Origin: Brachypodium distachyon | Taxonomy: Eukaryota; Streptophyta; Magnoliopsida; Poales; Poaceae | Length of the DNA stretch: 64,000 nucleotides | Direction of reading: 5' to 3' | Assembly: GCF_000005505.3 (NCBI RefSeq) | Contig: NC_016134.3 | Location: 24,007,584-24,071,583 of the forward strand | Shown here: piece by piece, positions 8,768 to 20,500 of the stretch | Position numbering within the stretch: the first letter of the stretch is position 1 | How the letters are laid out: every line of letters starts with the position of its first letter | The notes under the pieces: model-generated | The model's input: the letters and a program-made list of their open reading frames with translations, nothing else | The model's database searches: none | What the model was told of the DNA's origin: nothing | Position numbers and translations under genes: made by a program

Positions 8768-11700
8768 TGTAACATCCCAAAAATTTCAAATTCTTACATA
8801 TGCATTGCATCCATAAGCATCATGCCACAATTGCATATTTGAATTCAAATTTGAATCTCAAAAGGCTTTGGAAAGATTTTATTTGAATCTAAACCTTAGC
8901 GTTTACACCCATTTGAGCTTTGGATCTTAAAACCAATAGGGTTTATTTATAAAAGGGGTCTATTGCATATATGAGCTATCCCATAATTTTAAGGTTTTAT
9001 TTGGAGTTGAAAAGGTATTTCATTTAAATAGTTATATAGCCCTAAAGGCATTTATAGGGCAAAGGTATTTTTATGTATTTTATTTTGAGGGGAAATTACT
9101 CCCAAAAGTTGAATCATCATAGAACATGATTTTACAAATTTTCTGGAATTTATTTGGGCCAATTTAGGGTTCAAAATCAAAAGATATCAAAGAAATAAGA
9201 AAAACAGAAAAATAAAAGGCTAAAGAAAAAAAAATAGAACGGACCGACCCACTAGGCCGGCCCGCTAAGCCGCGAACCGGCCGAACCGCCCGGCCGACCG
9301 CGCCCGAACCAGACCGGTCTGCGCGCGCGCGCCCGCTGCCACTGACGCGTGGGTCCCGCGCGTCAGGGTCTTCTTCCCCGTTAGGAACGCCGGCCGCCGA
9401 ATCCGCGCCGGACACCGCGCCGCCGCAATCTTCGTCCCCGTTGATTCCGACCTTCCTCGAGCAGCCCGAGCGCGTCCTTATAAAGCTCTCCCCCTCCTCT
9501 TCTCTTTCCCTCTTCTCGCCCACGCCGCCCTGATTCTTCGCCGAAGAGCTCCACCGCCACCGCCCCTCTCGCGCCGCGCACGACCACGCCGGTGAGCCAT
9601 CCCGCCCGAAACTTCAAATTTTTGGAGCCCCTCGTCCTTGCGCTTCGTTTGACGCGCGCCGTTTCTTCTTTCGTGCACCGTCGCGCCGCCCTCGTCGACG
9701 CCGAACCTCGCCGGAGTCCGCCGCCCGCGCCGCCGCGCCCGTCTTCGTCCTAGGCGAGCACCCCGCCGTCCCCGAGCGCCGCCGACCCCGTCACCGAGTT
9801 CGCCGTGCCGCGCCGCCCCGTCCCCGCACGTGCCCGCGCCGCACGCCTCGCCGGAGCACCCCACGCCGCCGCCCGCCCGTGCCGCGCCACCGCCGGAACC
9901 ATCGCCGGAACCCTAGTTCCCGGAGGTGAGATCTCGGCCGTCCATTTCATCTCAACGGTCTAGATTAGATCCCGTTTTTATTTTTAATCGAACCGGTACC
10001 GACGAATAAGAACATGCCTCGTGGCACCCGATTTATAAAATAAAAATCTAATTTTAATTCCTGGAATAATTAAATGTCACTTTTGCAGGAAAGCCCCGGT
10101 AACTTCAAATGATCATATCTTTTAATCTGTTTGGCCAAATTTAATGATCCACACCTTTTTGGAATCCTTAGGAAATGTAGAATCTTTTGGCACTGCACAA
10201 TTTCAAATTTGAATATTTGAATCACATTCAAATTACAGAATAGGGTTTAATGCCTATTAAATCATAACTAATTATTTAGAAGTCCTTTTTGAATGAAACC
10301 AGTGCCCAAATTTTTGTTTAATTATCCTCTGTCCAATGGGACAGAGAAATAAATATTTTGAATTAATTTATTTGGCTGATGCCAATAAAACCTCATTTTA
10401 GGGTTTAAACCCCAACCTTTGCAATTTGTTTAAAACCCTAATTGCATATGCTTATTTACCAATGCTTAAGACCAGTAGATCATCCGAATAAAATAAATCC
10501 AATCATGTCACATGCTTGCATCACATCATAGCATACATCCTTTTGTCATGATTGAATTGTGTGTTTATGTGTGGGTATATCGTTTGTATTTGAATAGTTT
10601 TCTCGGAGAGCGAACCTTGTGATTGTGACGAGTGTTTGAACTCCAACTGCTACCAAGGCAAGTTCACTTTGATCATATCCTATTATTGTTGTTTTAAAAT
10701 ACTTATGCATTAGAGCTGTTTGTAGAAATGCATTGATAGGACTATTACTCGTACTTATGCTAGCTATGACTTGACCTATTAGTGATAGGATTTCCTTTGC
10801 CATTACCCTTCCACCAATTGCCATCGTAAGTAGTTGAATTGCTACGCTATGTTAGTATACGTGGGAGGGAACCACAATTACCTTGAAAATAGTTATTATG
10901 AAGTATTTTGGAAACTTGGCAAAACAACCCTAATGAACCATCCTGGGTGGACTGCTTTGAGACTTTGAGATGTTATGCGAGGTCAGGTCCATTTCTATGG
11001 GTCCCTCTGAGTTGAGTCTCCGTGGATTCGGAGATGGATCGTCCATGGACGTCTCCCCGCGGATTCGGGGAGCGCTTGCGTCGCAAATGTGGAATGCCAC
11101 TTGGGGTATCAGAGACTGGACTAGTTTCCTGTTTAGTAGCTTCCAGTACAACCACATGGTAATATGGGCTCTGCGAGGATGGATGTAAGACATATGATTC
11201 TGGATCCGAGGGATTGTGCAGATGTAGCCGTGTAGGTGGGAATGTAGGTCCCTCAGGTGGTCTGGGTGATTATGGTTTGAAAATTTCTGTAATCGATGCC
11301 GTTGCTACTCTACCCTGAGGACAGCAAGGGATTAACACGTCGATTTCTTGTGGGGAATGTGTACAACCTCTAGAGAGTGTCAAACTAAGTACTTAGCCAT
11401 GTCCCCGGTTACGGACAATTATGAGCAACTAGATATTGGGGCTATAAGGAAGGTCTCTCTCATTCCAACTTCATAAATAAAATGAATGGTTTGAACAGGG
11501 TAGGGACACTTGATCTATCCACTCAATGTGTTCTAGGTTAATAGGAGCATGGGTGTTTCTACCCCGTGTCCATTAGTTAACAATTACGTAACATTCAATT
11601 GTAGTAGGATAATCTATGTTTTGCCACCACGCCATAAAGCCTGAACCCCACTATACCTCAATTGCATATATTTGGTAGGATCTGTTATAACCTCCAGGTG

Positions 11701-12103
11701 AACTTGCCAATACATTCAAATGTATTGACCACGTAGTGGCTGCAATTAACAATGCAGGTGAATCAGACGAAGAGTGAGGTTCGTCGATGTTCTTTGGGTC
11801 ATGTGCTTACATTCCAACATGCTCTCTCCTCTTGGAGTAGATGAGGCCCATTCGCTCTACCTTTCTGCTGCAGCTTTATGATACAATGTTATCATGGTTT
11901 TGAACAATATTTGTTTATGCTGGACTAAGAGGTCATGCAAGTTTGTAAGTACAATTTAAGTTCTGGATGATACGATGTAATAAAGTACTTTTGACATTTG
12001 TATCTTGGTATTACATCTTGAACTGTGTGTGTTAGTGAGTCGATCCAGGAACTAGCACAAATAAGCACAGAGATCGAACCCTAGTAAGGGGGCGGTCGCT
12101 TCA
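8768..12103 (+). mobile_element. Solo LTR of family A, copy A1 (3,336 bp)
   Basis: Termini are TGTAACATCCC and GGGGGCGGTCGCTTCA. The 5-bp target duplication GATGG stands at 8763-8767 and 12104-12108, so the insertion is complete and has no internal region: a solo LTR from LTR-LTR recombination. Order inside: AT-rich U3; GC-rich leader-like block with a CT-rich start (about 9240-9930); AT-rich region; a short exon-like block with TTGTGATTGTGACGAGTGTT (about 10617-10640); then a 3' part shared with copies A2 and A3. By its TGTAACA...CA ends and large size it is probably a Ty3/gypsy chromovirus LTR, but no internal sequence proves this. Confidence 0.9.
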
Positions 12104-12108
12104 GATGG

Positions 12109-13123
12109 TCTGAAGAACATAATCTCCAAAATCTTTCTTCTCACCCTTGAAGACAGCAAGCAGCAGGTTGTGGTGAAGACCAGCAATTTCACTTGAGATT
12201 CTTTGCTTGGGAGAAAGAGTGAAGCGGAGGATGTCATTAAGAATCTTTGCTTCAGGCTTCAGACCAGAGAGACCACCAAAGGCCCAAGAGAATCCATGTT
12301 CATAAAGAATAGTGTTGTCTTCATCAGTAGCAAGCTTTTCTTCATGAATCTTGGACTGTCCATCAAACTCAGCGAGACCCAGAAAGTTCTTGAAGTGCCT
12401 GGAAGTGCAGCTATGCCTGTCTCCATCAGTCATCCAATAGATGTTATAGCCCTTTAAGTTATCCTCAAACTTGCACACCTTTCTTCCGAAAGTAGCATAG
12501 AACTGAAGAATGAGTTCATCATTCCAGTTCTGACAAGTCTCAGCAAATGTTAAGAGCTTCAGATCATTCAACGCATTCACTGCAGTCATAACTCCACTTC
12601 AACGATTGTAGGTGAACCAGTCATCGTTCAGATAATTCATCTTGGCGAAGTGCTTCCTAGGCAGAAGAATCTACGCATAGTAGTCTTGCTGTTCAGATCA
12701 CCAGAACTTTGGGTCTTCAGCTGTCCTGACCTCCTTGTACTTCAGCCCATTTTCCAGCCTCACAAGGCGGAGTTCAGCATTCTTCAGGGCCTTGAAGTTT
12801 GGCATTTCTCTGTCAGAGGTAACTGGCATCGTGGGCTTGGGAGACTTCAACTCACGATTGTCTTCAACAAATGCGTGAGTCCTCACAAACAGACGTCAGA
12901 GTCTTATATCCTCATGATCCTTCACAGTTGATCTTTTCTTCTTAGGAGCAGTCTTCAGAAGATCTTCTGGCAGACAATCAATCTCCATGATCTCGTCATC
13001 AGACTTCTCTGCAACATCTTCTCCTTTGTCCTTCTCTTCTTCCTTCTTCTCCTCGTCACTTGAGGAACTTGGGTCAGATGGTTCAGACGGGTTAACAGAC
13101 TTCGTAACAACTTTCTTCACACG
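12109..13123 (-). pseudogene. Inverted element C, central part of the coiled-coil protein gene
   Basis: The minus-strand reading repeats the plus-copy globular region. One frame (12589-12104) has NALNDLKLLTFAETCQNW, QFYATFGRKVCKFEDN, YNIYWMTDGDRHSC and FKNFLGLAEFDG. An upstream frame (12886-12698) has NFKALKNAELRLVRLENGLK. The acidic tract (13120-12896) has SSSDEEKKEEEKDKGE. Frameshifts and a stop separate the pieces. It joins on the left to 8767 across the A1 LTR and on the right to 32706 across element B. Two copies sharing the same motifs show that this is a repeated, probably once functional protein. Confidence 0.65.
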
Positions 13124-14214
13124 GTTAACAGACCAAGAGCAACCCTTTTCCTTTTAAGCCCTTTTAGACTCTTTTGTAATTTAATTATCTTCGTCATCTG
13201 TCATGCTCTTGTCATCATAATTATTTTGGCCATGTCATTAGCATCATGTCCCTTTGAAATCAAATTCTTTTGCATAAAGCTGTCGTTTCATGTGCTTGCC
13301 TTTTTGCGTGTTCGCGAAAACCTAAAACTATTTTTTGTAGAAATTCTATTTTGGTTTGACAAATTACTTCCGTGCTTAATTAGACCTAGCCTCTTGTCTC
13401 TTAATTTGTCACGAAAATATAAATTGGTAAAACCCGTATTTTTGTTTGAGGCTTTTGTTGGCCCAAAAACCCACTAAGCCAAACCCTAACCCTACCTATT
13501 TAATCCCCTTCCCTTCTCTCTTTTCTTCCTCTCCCTTTTTCTTCAAGCCGCCGCCAACCAGCATCTTCTTCCTCCCCGATCCCCTTCTTCTTCTTCTCTC
13601 CCGTGGTCTTCCTCATCCCGCGAGCTCCTCCATGGCCGAGCCTCCCCTTGCTCTCTCTCCCTGCGGCTCCCTCTCCTGGCGCCCCTCTTCTCCTCTCTCC
13701 CCGCGTGCCTCTCTTCCTCTGCCGCGACCAGCTCCTGGCCGTGCCGCCCGACGCCACCTCGCCACCGGTTCTGCTCCGCCCGAGCGCCTCCACCTCGCTG
13801 GCTGCCCCGCGCCGCCCAGCTCCTTGTCGCCCTCTACCTCCTCGCCGCGCCGCCGAACTCCCTACTCCGCCCTCCACTGTGCACGACGCCCGCGCCTGCG
13901 TGCGCCTCTCCACCTCACCAGCGACCACCACCACACGCGCCGCCCGCCTGCAGCTCCAGCACCCACCTCGTCGGCGTCTTCCCAAGCTCCCCCGCCGTCG
14001 ACCTCGCCGGCGCAGCCTCCCCTTCTCCTCGCTGCCGGTGCGATTCCTCTGCTCTGCGCCGTCAACCCCCTCGTCGGTCCACCTCAAGCCCATCTCCAAG
14101 CCCAGGCCGGTGCCCTCTTTTCCCTGTCGTCTTTTCTTCTTTTTTTTCTGGAATTAAGTCCTGATGCGTGGGCCCCATTTGTCAGCCGCCTGCTGCTGTC
14201 TTGTTGCTGCTCTC
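13124..14214 (+). mobile_element. Family-B 5' LTR, first segment
   Basis: It starts GTTAACAGACC, a mutated form of the LTR terminus, runs through AT-rich U3 and then a CT-rich/GC-rich leader-like block (about 13500-14100) that closely matches 29728-30225 in the 3' LTR. The 3' LTR lacks about 570 bases of U3 present here. Proline/serine-rich frames of up to 257 codons occur but are compositional. The segment is broken at 14215 by the A3 LTR. Confidence 0.75.
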
Positions 14215-17148
14215 TGTAACATCCCAAAATTTCAAACTTTTACATGTGCATTGCATCCATGAGTATCATGCCACAATTGCATATTTAAATTCAAATTTTC
14301 AATCTCAAAAGGGCTCTAAAAGACTTTGTTTACACCCATTTAAGCTTTGGATTTTCAAACCAATAGGGTTTATGTATAAAAGGGGGTTTAATGCATATAT
14401 AAGCTATCCCATAATTTTTGGTTAATTATTTGGAGTCGAAAACGTATTTTATTAAGTTGTATCATGGTAGGACATGATTTTACAAATTTTTCGATTTTTA
14501 TTTGGACCAATTTGGAGTTCAAACTCAAAAGATATCAAAGAAATAAGAAAAACAGAAAAAGAAAAGGCAAAAAGAAAAAAGAAAAAAAAGGGGGTAAACC
14601 GGACCGGCCCGGCCACTTTGGGCCGAACCGGCCCAGTCCGACCGCGACGCGCGCCGGCCCCGCCCGCCCGGCCGCCCCACGCGTGCGCCCGCACCCGCTG
14701 ACTGGTGGGGCCCACCTGTCAGGGGCTTCTTCCCCGTTTGGAAGGCGCCCGCGACGCGCGCCGCCTTCCTTCTTCGCCGCCGCGCGCCGTCACCGCCGTG
14801 ATCTCCGCATCCCGTGCTTTCCGCGCCTCCGTGCCTGCGTCCCTATAAAGCCAGCGCGCCCCTCTCTCTCTTCCCCCTCTTTCCCCTCTCTATTGCGCCC
14901 CTAGGCTCGAGAAATTTCTCGCCGGAGCTTTGCCCGCGCTGCTGCCGTTCTCCTCCGTCTCCGGTGAACCCTAAGGGTAAGCGCCGCCATCTTCTTTTCC
15001 CTCTTCCTCTACTCCTCCGTGCGCTTCGGTTGATGCGCTCCGTCTTCGCCCCCGTGCACTGCAGCCTCCAGACACCGCCCGCTCGTCCTCGCCGGAGTCC
15101 GGTGACCGCGCCGCCGTCTTCGCGCGTCCTAGGCGATCCCTCCGCCCTTCCGAAGTCGCGCCAACCCCCGTCACCGAGCGCGCCGTCCCGTGCCGCGCCT
15201 CCCCGTGACTTCCCCGAGCCGCCCGCGACGCCGGAGCACCCCGCGCCGCCACGCCCGTGCCCGCGCCGCCGTCTCCTCCAACTCCGGCAGCTCGCGCTGC
15301 CCGGTAAAACCGTAGAACTCCCCTCGTCCATCCGATCCGGATCCGAGGGCTAAGATTAGATCTCGTTTTTATTTTTAACCGAACCGGTACGCACCAATTG
15401 GATGCTGACACGTGGCACCCGGTTTTATAAAATAAAAATGTAGTTTTAATCCCCCGGAATTAATAAAAGGCACTTTTGCAGATAGGCCCCTGTAACTTCA
15501 AATGATCATAACTTTAAATCTGTTTGGCCAAATTTAATGATCCACAACTTTTTGGAATCCTTAGGAAATTTAGAATATTTGAATATTTGAATCACATTCA
15601 AATTGCAGATTAGGGTTTTATGCCTTTTAAATCATAACTAATTATCTAGAAGTCCTTTTTGAATGAAACCAGTGCCCAAAATTTTGTTATATTGTCCTAT
15701 GTCCAATGGGACAGAGAAATAAATATTTTGAACTAATCTATCTGGCTGATGCCAATAAAACCTCGTTTTAGGGTTTAAACCCTAGCCATTGCAATTTATT
15801 TAAAAACCCTAATTGCATGTGCTTAATTATCAATGCCTTGGACCAGTAGATCACCCAAATAAAACCAACGCACTCATGTCATATGTTTTGCATCGCATCA
15901 TGGCATACATATTCTTTTGTCATGTTTGTATTGTGTGTTTATGTGTGTGTATATGTTTGTTGATTGTATAGTATTCTCGGAGAGCGAACCTTGCGATTGT
16001 GACGAGTGTTTGAACTCCAACTACTATCAAGGCAAGTTCACTTTGATCATTTACCTATTATTTTATTATGCATTAGATTTTATTAGTTGTATTGTTAGGA
16101 TTATTATTGTATCTATGCTAGCTATGATCTGTCCTAGTAGTATAGGATACCTTTGTCATGACCCTCACCACCAATTGCCATCGTAGTAGTAAAATGCTAT
16201 GCTATGATAATATATGAGGGTGGTATTATTACAATGTGATACTATTGAATTACAAACATAGTTTTCTAGTGTATGGCAAAACAAGTAATTCAATGAACCG
16301 TCCTGGGTGGCTGCTTTGAGTATTCGGATGTCGTGACGTTAGGTCCATTTCTATGGGTCCCTCTGAGTCGAGTTCCTGTGGATTCAGGAATGGATCGTCC
16401 ATGGACGTCTCTCCCGTGGATTCGGGGAGCGCCTGCGTCACAATGTGGGATGCCACCCGGGATAACCAGAGACTGGACTAGTTTCCTGTTTAGTAGCTTC
16501 CAGTACAGCCACATGGTAATATGGGCTCTGCCTGGATGGAGTAAGAAATGTTTACCCAGATCCGAGGGATTGTACTGAGGTAGTTGTGTAGGTGAGAGCG
16601 CGGGTCCCTCAAGTGGTCTGGGCGAACATGTTCTGAAAATTCTTGAAGTCGATGCCGTTGCTACCCCACCCGGAGGACAGCAAGGGATTAACACGTCGAA
16701 TTCTTGTGGGGAATGTGTACAACCTCTCGAGAGTGTCAAACTAAGTACTTAGCCGTGTCCCCGGTTACGGACAATTATGAGCAACTGGATAGGGGCTGTA
16801 AGGAAAGTCTCACTCATTCCAATTTCCTAATAAAATGAATGGTTTGAACTGGGTAAGAGCATTGATGTTTCTACTCAATGTGCCTAGGTTAATAGGAGCA
16901 TGGGTGTTTCTACCCCGTGTCCAATAGAATTCAAAACTATATGTCTAAAAATGATAGGATTTGAATAATGATACTTTTATGCAAAATAGCTAAACCCCAC
17001 TTAGCCAAACTATGCATGTACTTGGTAGGTCTTGTATATCTCTAGTGAGCTTGCCAATACATTCAAATGTATTGACCACGTACGTAGTGGCTGCAATTAA
17101 CCATGTAGGTGAATCTGACGAAGAGTGAGGTTCGTCGATATTTCTTTG
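14215..17148 (+). mobile_element. Family-A LTR, copy A3, 3'-truncated
   Basis: It starts TGTAACATCCCAAAATTT and follows copy A1 to the phrase GAGTGAGGTTCGTCGATATT. The last roughly 340 bases are missing, and the sequence drops straight into a later part of the B LTR (CTTAGTACTCG). About 1.2 kb of B LTR is missing at the same junction, so one deletion probably removed the A3 end and adjoining B sequence. No second target duplication is available. Confidence 0.75.
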
Positions 17149-17560
17149 CTTAGTACTCGTTTCATAGCTCTTCCAGGGGCCACATAGTTCGGGCGTTCCA
17201 TTTGGCATATCGCATATGCACTGGTGTTGTGTTGGAGGTTTGTTGGTACTTTGCATACATATAGGACTGTGGCACTAGTCTGGTGTTTTCATCCTGCGGG
17301 CCCTGAACCACTACCAGCTGTCCTCGCAACTCTTGAGTCCGTACGACTCTTCGGTCGGGCTCACGTCTCGGATTAGACTCAGTTGGGTGGTCCCCTGGAT
17401 TAGTTGTGGGGCTTGGAAACGTCGTGTCACCCAATCCTGCCGACACACGTCTTTGTGTGTTCCTACTCGAGTGGCAATGAGGGTTGGACGAACGTGTACG
17501 GGTAAATTGGCACACCCTGTAGGGATAAATCTTTCGGAAAACCGTTTCCGCGGTTATGGA
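17149..17560 (+). mobile_element. Family-B 5' LTR, second segment
   Basis: It matches 31461-31871 of the 3' LTR (for example CTTAGTACTCGTTTCATAGC and CGCGGTTATGGA). It ends where the sequence flips to an inverted B LTR at 17561. Confidence 0.75.
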
Positions 17561-20500
17561 GAAGCGTCTACTAACTGAGGTGATTAACCTATTTACTAAA
17601 CACCAAACAACACAATCCTCATATCACCCCCTCAACACCCTGTGAGGAAGCAATCCAAAGGACACTCACACTTAAGCAGTTTTAAGCATATCCATGACTA
17701 AGGCTAATTACTACTCAAGTTTATGAGATTAAGTTGATTACAAAGATTAAGTTCTCTATGATCAAGTAATGACCAACCAAGTCGTCCATAATCGCGGACA
17801 TGGCTTTCCGAAAGATTTATCCCTGCGGGGTGTGCCATTTTACCCGTACACGTTCGTCCAACCCTTATTGCCACTCGAGTAGGAACACACAAAGACGTGT
17901 GTCGGCAAGATTGGGCGACACGACGTTTCCAAGCCCCACAATGTAACATCCCAGAATTTTCTCATTTTGGATTGTTAAATAAAATAATTATTTTAAATAA
18001 AATATTGGCTTTGGAAATATTTTGGGTTGTGAATTTCTGAAGGATTTGAAATTTTTAAGACTTATTTAAATTTTTCCGCACCATGTTTGAATATTCAACA
18101 AAAGAGTGGATTAGTATGACTATCCAAATTATACAACATGGTTGGGACATTTATGTAAGTTCAGAGTTATTTTATTTTGGACCCATATGCATCTTATGAT
18201 TTCCACCGGATTATTCTTTGCATCTAAAATAAATCCTATGTTCTTTTTGAAAGATTTACTAACACGCTAAGATTCCAATTTGGATGCCATGACCATTTGA
18301 GAGCATCGTTGGAATATTTGAATCAATTAGAAATAATTTCCGACATATATGTAAATGTTAAAGTAAGAGAATAATATGACTTTCCCAAGTATATGGTTGG
18401 AAAACATATTTAATGATTCACCTATGTTTCTCTCGATATTTGCTTTGTCGTGCTTATTTTGTTTTCGAGAGGAAACTATCAAATATTCGAGAAGAGGATA
18501 ACGTGACATCCTCATGTGCAAAGGTTATTCCAACATTTATTCCGTCATTGAGAGTGGGATAACGTGACTTCCCAAACATATATATATATAGTTGGAAACA
18601 TCTGCGATGGTTTACATGATTTGTGAATTGGTGTTATAAAGCTATTTGCGAATTGAGTGAACCATATAATTATTATAAGATTTTATTTGGAGTTCAACCC
18701 AACGGAGTATTTAGCTACGGAAGGGTTTTAGTGCAAAGTATGCCAACCCGATATTTTATTGGAGTTTAAACAAAATTATGAAACAAAGTTTCATAATAGA
18801 TTTCAAAATCTATTTTATTTATTATTTATAAAGCCCTAATGACATTTATATATGCAAAAGTATTTTTACTTATTTTATTTTGAAAGGATTCAAGTCCCAA
18901 AAGCTCACACTTTGGAGGATTTGAATTTATGAATTTTCTGAAGTTTATTTGGACTTATTTGGAGTTAGTAATCAAAAGTTATCAATAAAAACAGAAAATA
19001 GGGGGAAAAAAGAAAAAAAAAGAGAATGGACCGACCCAAACTGGGCCGGCCCAACTTACCTGCCCCAGCCCAGCCGAGCGTCTTCCTCCTCTGCTCGTAC
19101 ACGAACAGGAACAGAAGGAGCACCGGCATCACGCCGCAATCTCCTCCGCAATCCCCGCCTTTCCTTTTTCCGTTTCACGTCCAGGTGCTATGAACCTAAG
19201 CCCACTACCCTCCTCTTTGCATTCCTCTCCTTAACTTCCCCGAATCATGGCTTCCCATACCATTAAGCGCCGGCGCCCCGAATGCCGCCCGTTGGCATCC
19301 CGCTCCCGATCTCCTTCCATGACCGATGAAAGATGATTCCGAGCGCATCACTTTGAGCCCCCACCATTCCTCCCTCATTCCTCTACTGAGCATCTAGAGC
19401 TGTGTAACGCCCGGTGCCATGACCGTCTTCTCCGCCCGTCGCCACCGCCATTGTTGCCGCTGAGCTCTCTCCGAAGGTCCGTTTCCAAATTCCTTTCACC
19501 GGTGCACTCCCGTGAACCTCTACTACCTTTGTGACAAGGTTGTTCAAACCATGTCAATGGTTGGCCGCGCCGTCCCCGACGTCATGTCGATGCCACGCCC
19601 GGAGCTCCGCCCGTCGCCGTCCAGAAGTCTCTCCAACCGTTTCGACCGCGTCACGATGTTCGCCTCGACGTCATGCACGTCCCTAGCCTCTTCCACGACC
19701 ACATCAACCCCGCCGATGACTCCCGTGCTGCCTTCCCTCACTCCGGCAAACTCTTTCGGTGAGAAAACTCAGCATAGTCTGTTTTGATTAGCCATGTTTA
19801 GAAGACCATATCTTTTGACATGTGTATAATTTTTGGCCGAATCTTTCTTTTGTCGTTATATCATGTCCTCCACTATAGATCATATCAGTTTGTATACCCC
19901 GTCTCTATGATCTTCAGTACGGCATCTTCGTTGGAAATTGCTATTCACAGTATGCTGCTTCTGGATTAGCCACCTTTCGGAATTCATGTAGGTTGTTCCA
20001 TTGATCTGTTTGGTTCCAAAACTTCTGTAGTTCATCAATTAGATCATGTTCTACACATTAGTGTACTTTTTGCACAACTTAGGGTTTATCTACTGAGGTG
20101 CATCTTCAATCAAAAGTCGTATCTGTTAATTCTGTCACATTGGTTAGCTGTCTTCCGGAGCCTATATCTTTTGAGCCATTAGTCCAAATTAGATGATTCT
20201 TTCTGTCATGTCAAGATCAAATCCAAATATACATCCTAGACCTATTTTAACACCTTTCAAAGTTCATCCACACTAGTGCATCGTCGTTGCAAAACTGAAC
20301 CTTCAGCAGCCTCCCATGGCCATTTCTCCGCCATGAATTCAGAAACTTTCTTATAGATTAGTCTTGTTGTTGTGTCATCAGTTTGTGTATCACGTATCCG
20401 TTTAGGATTAAACCAGTGGAAAATCGAAGAGTACAGTATGAACTTTGTTTCATCTTATTAGTTTTCTGTCATTAGAACCCTTTAGCACCAGTACCTTTTC

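Noticed and set aside
13446..14219. 257-codon Pro/Ser-rich frame and its antisense partners
   Set aside because: Compositional frames in the B LTR leader; the matching regions at 23786-24640 and 29592-30234 do not conserve one frame.
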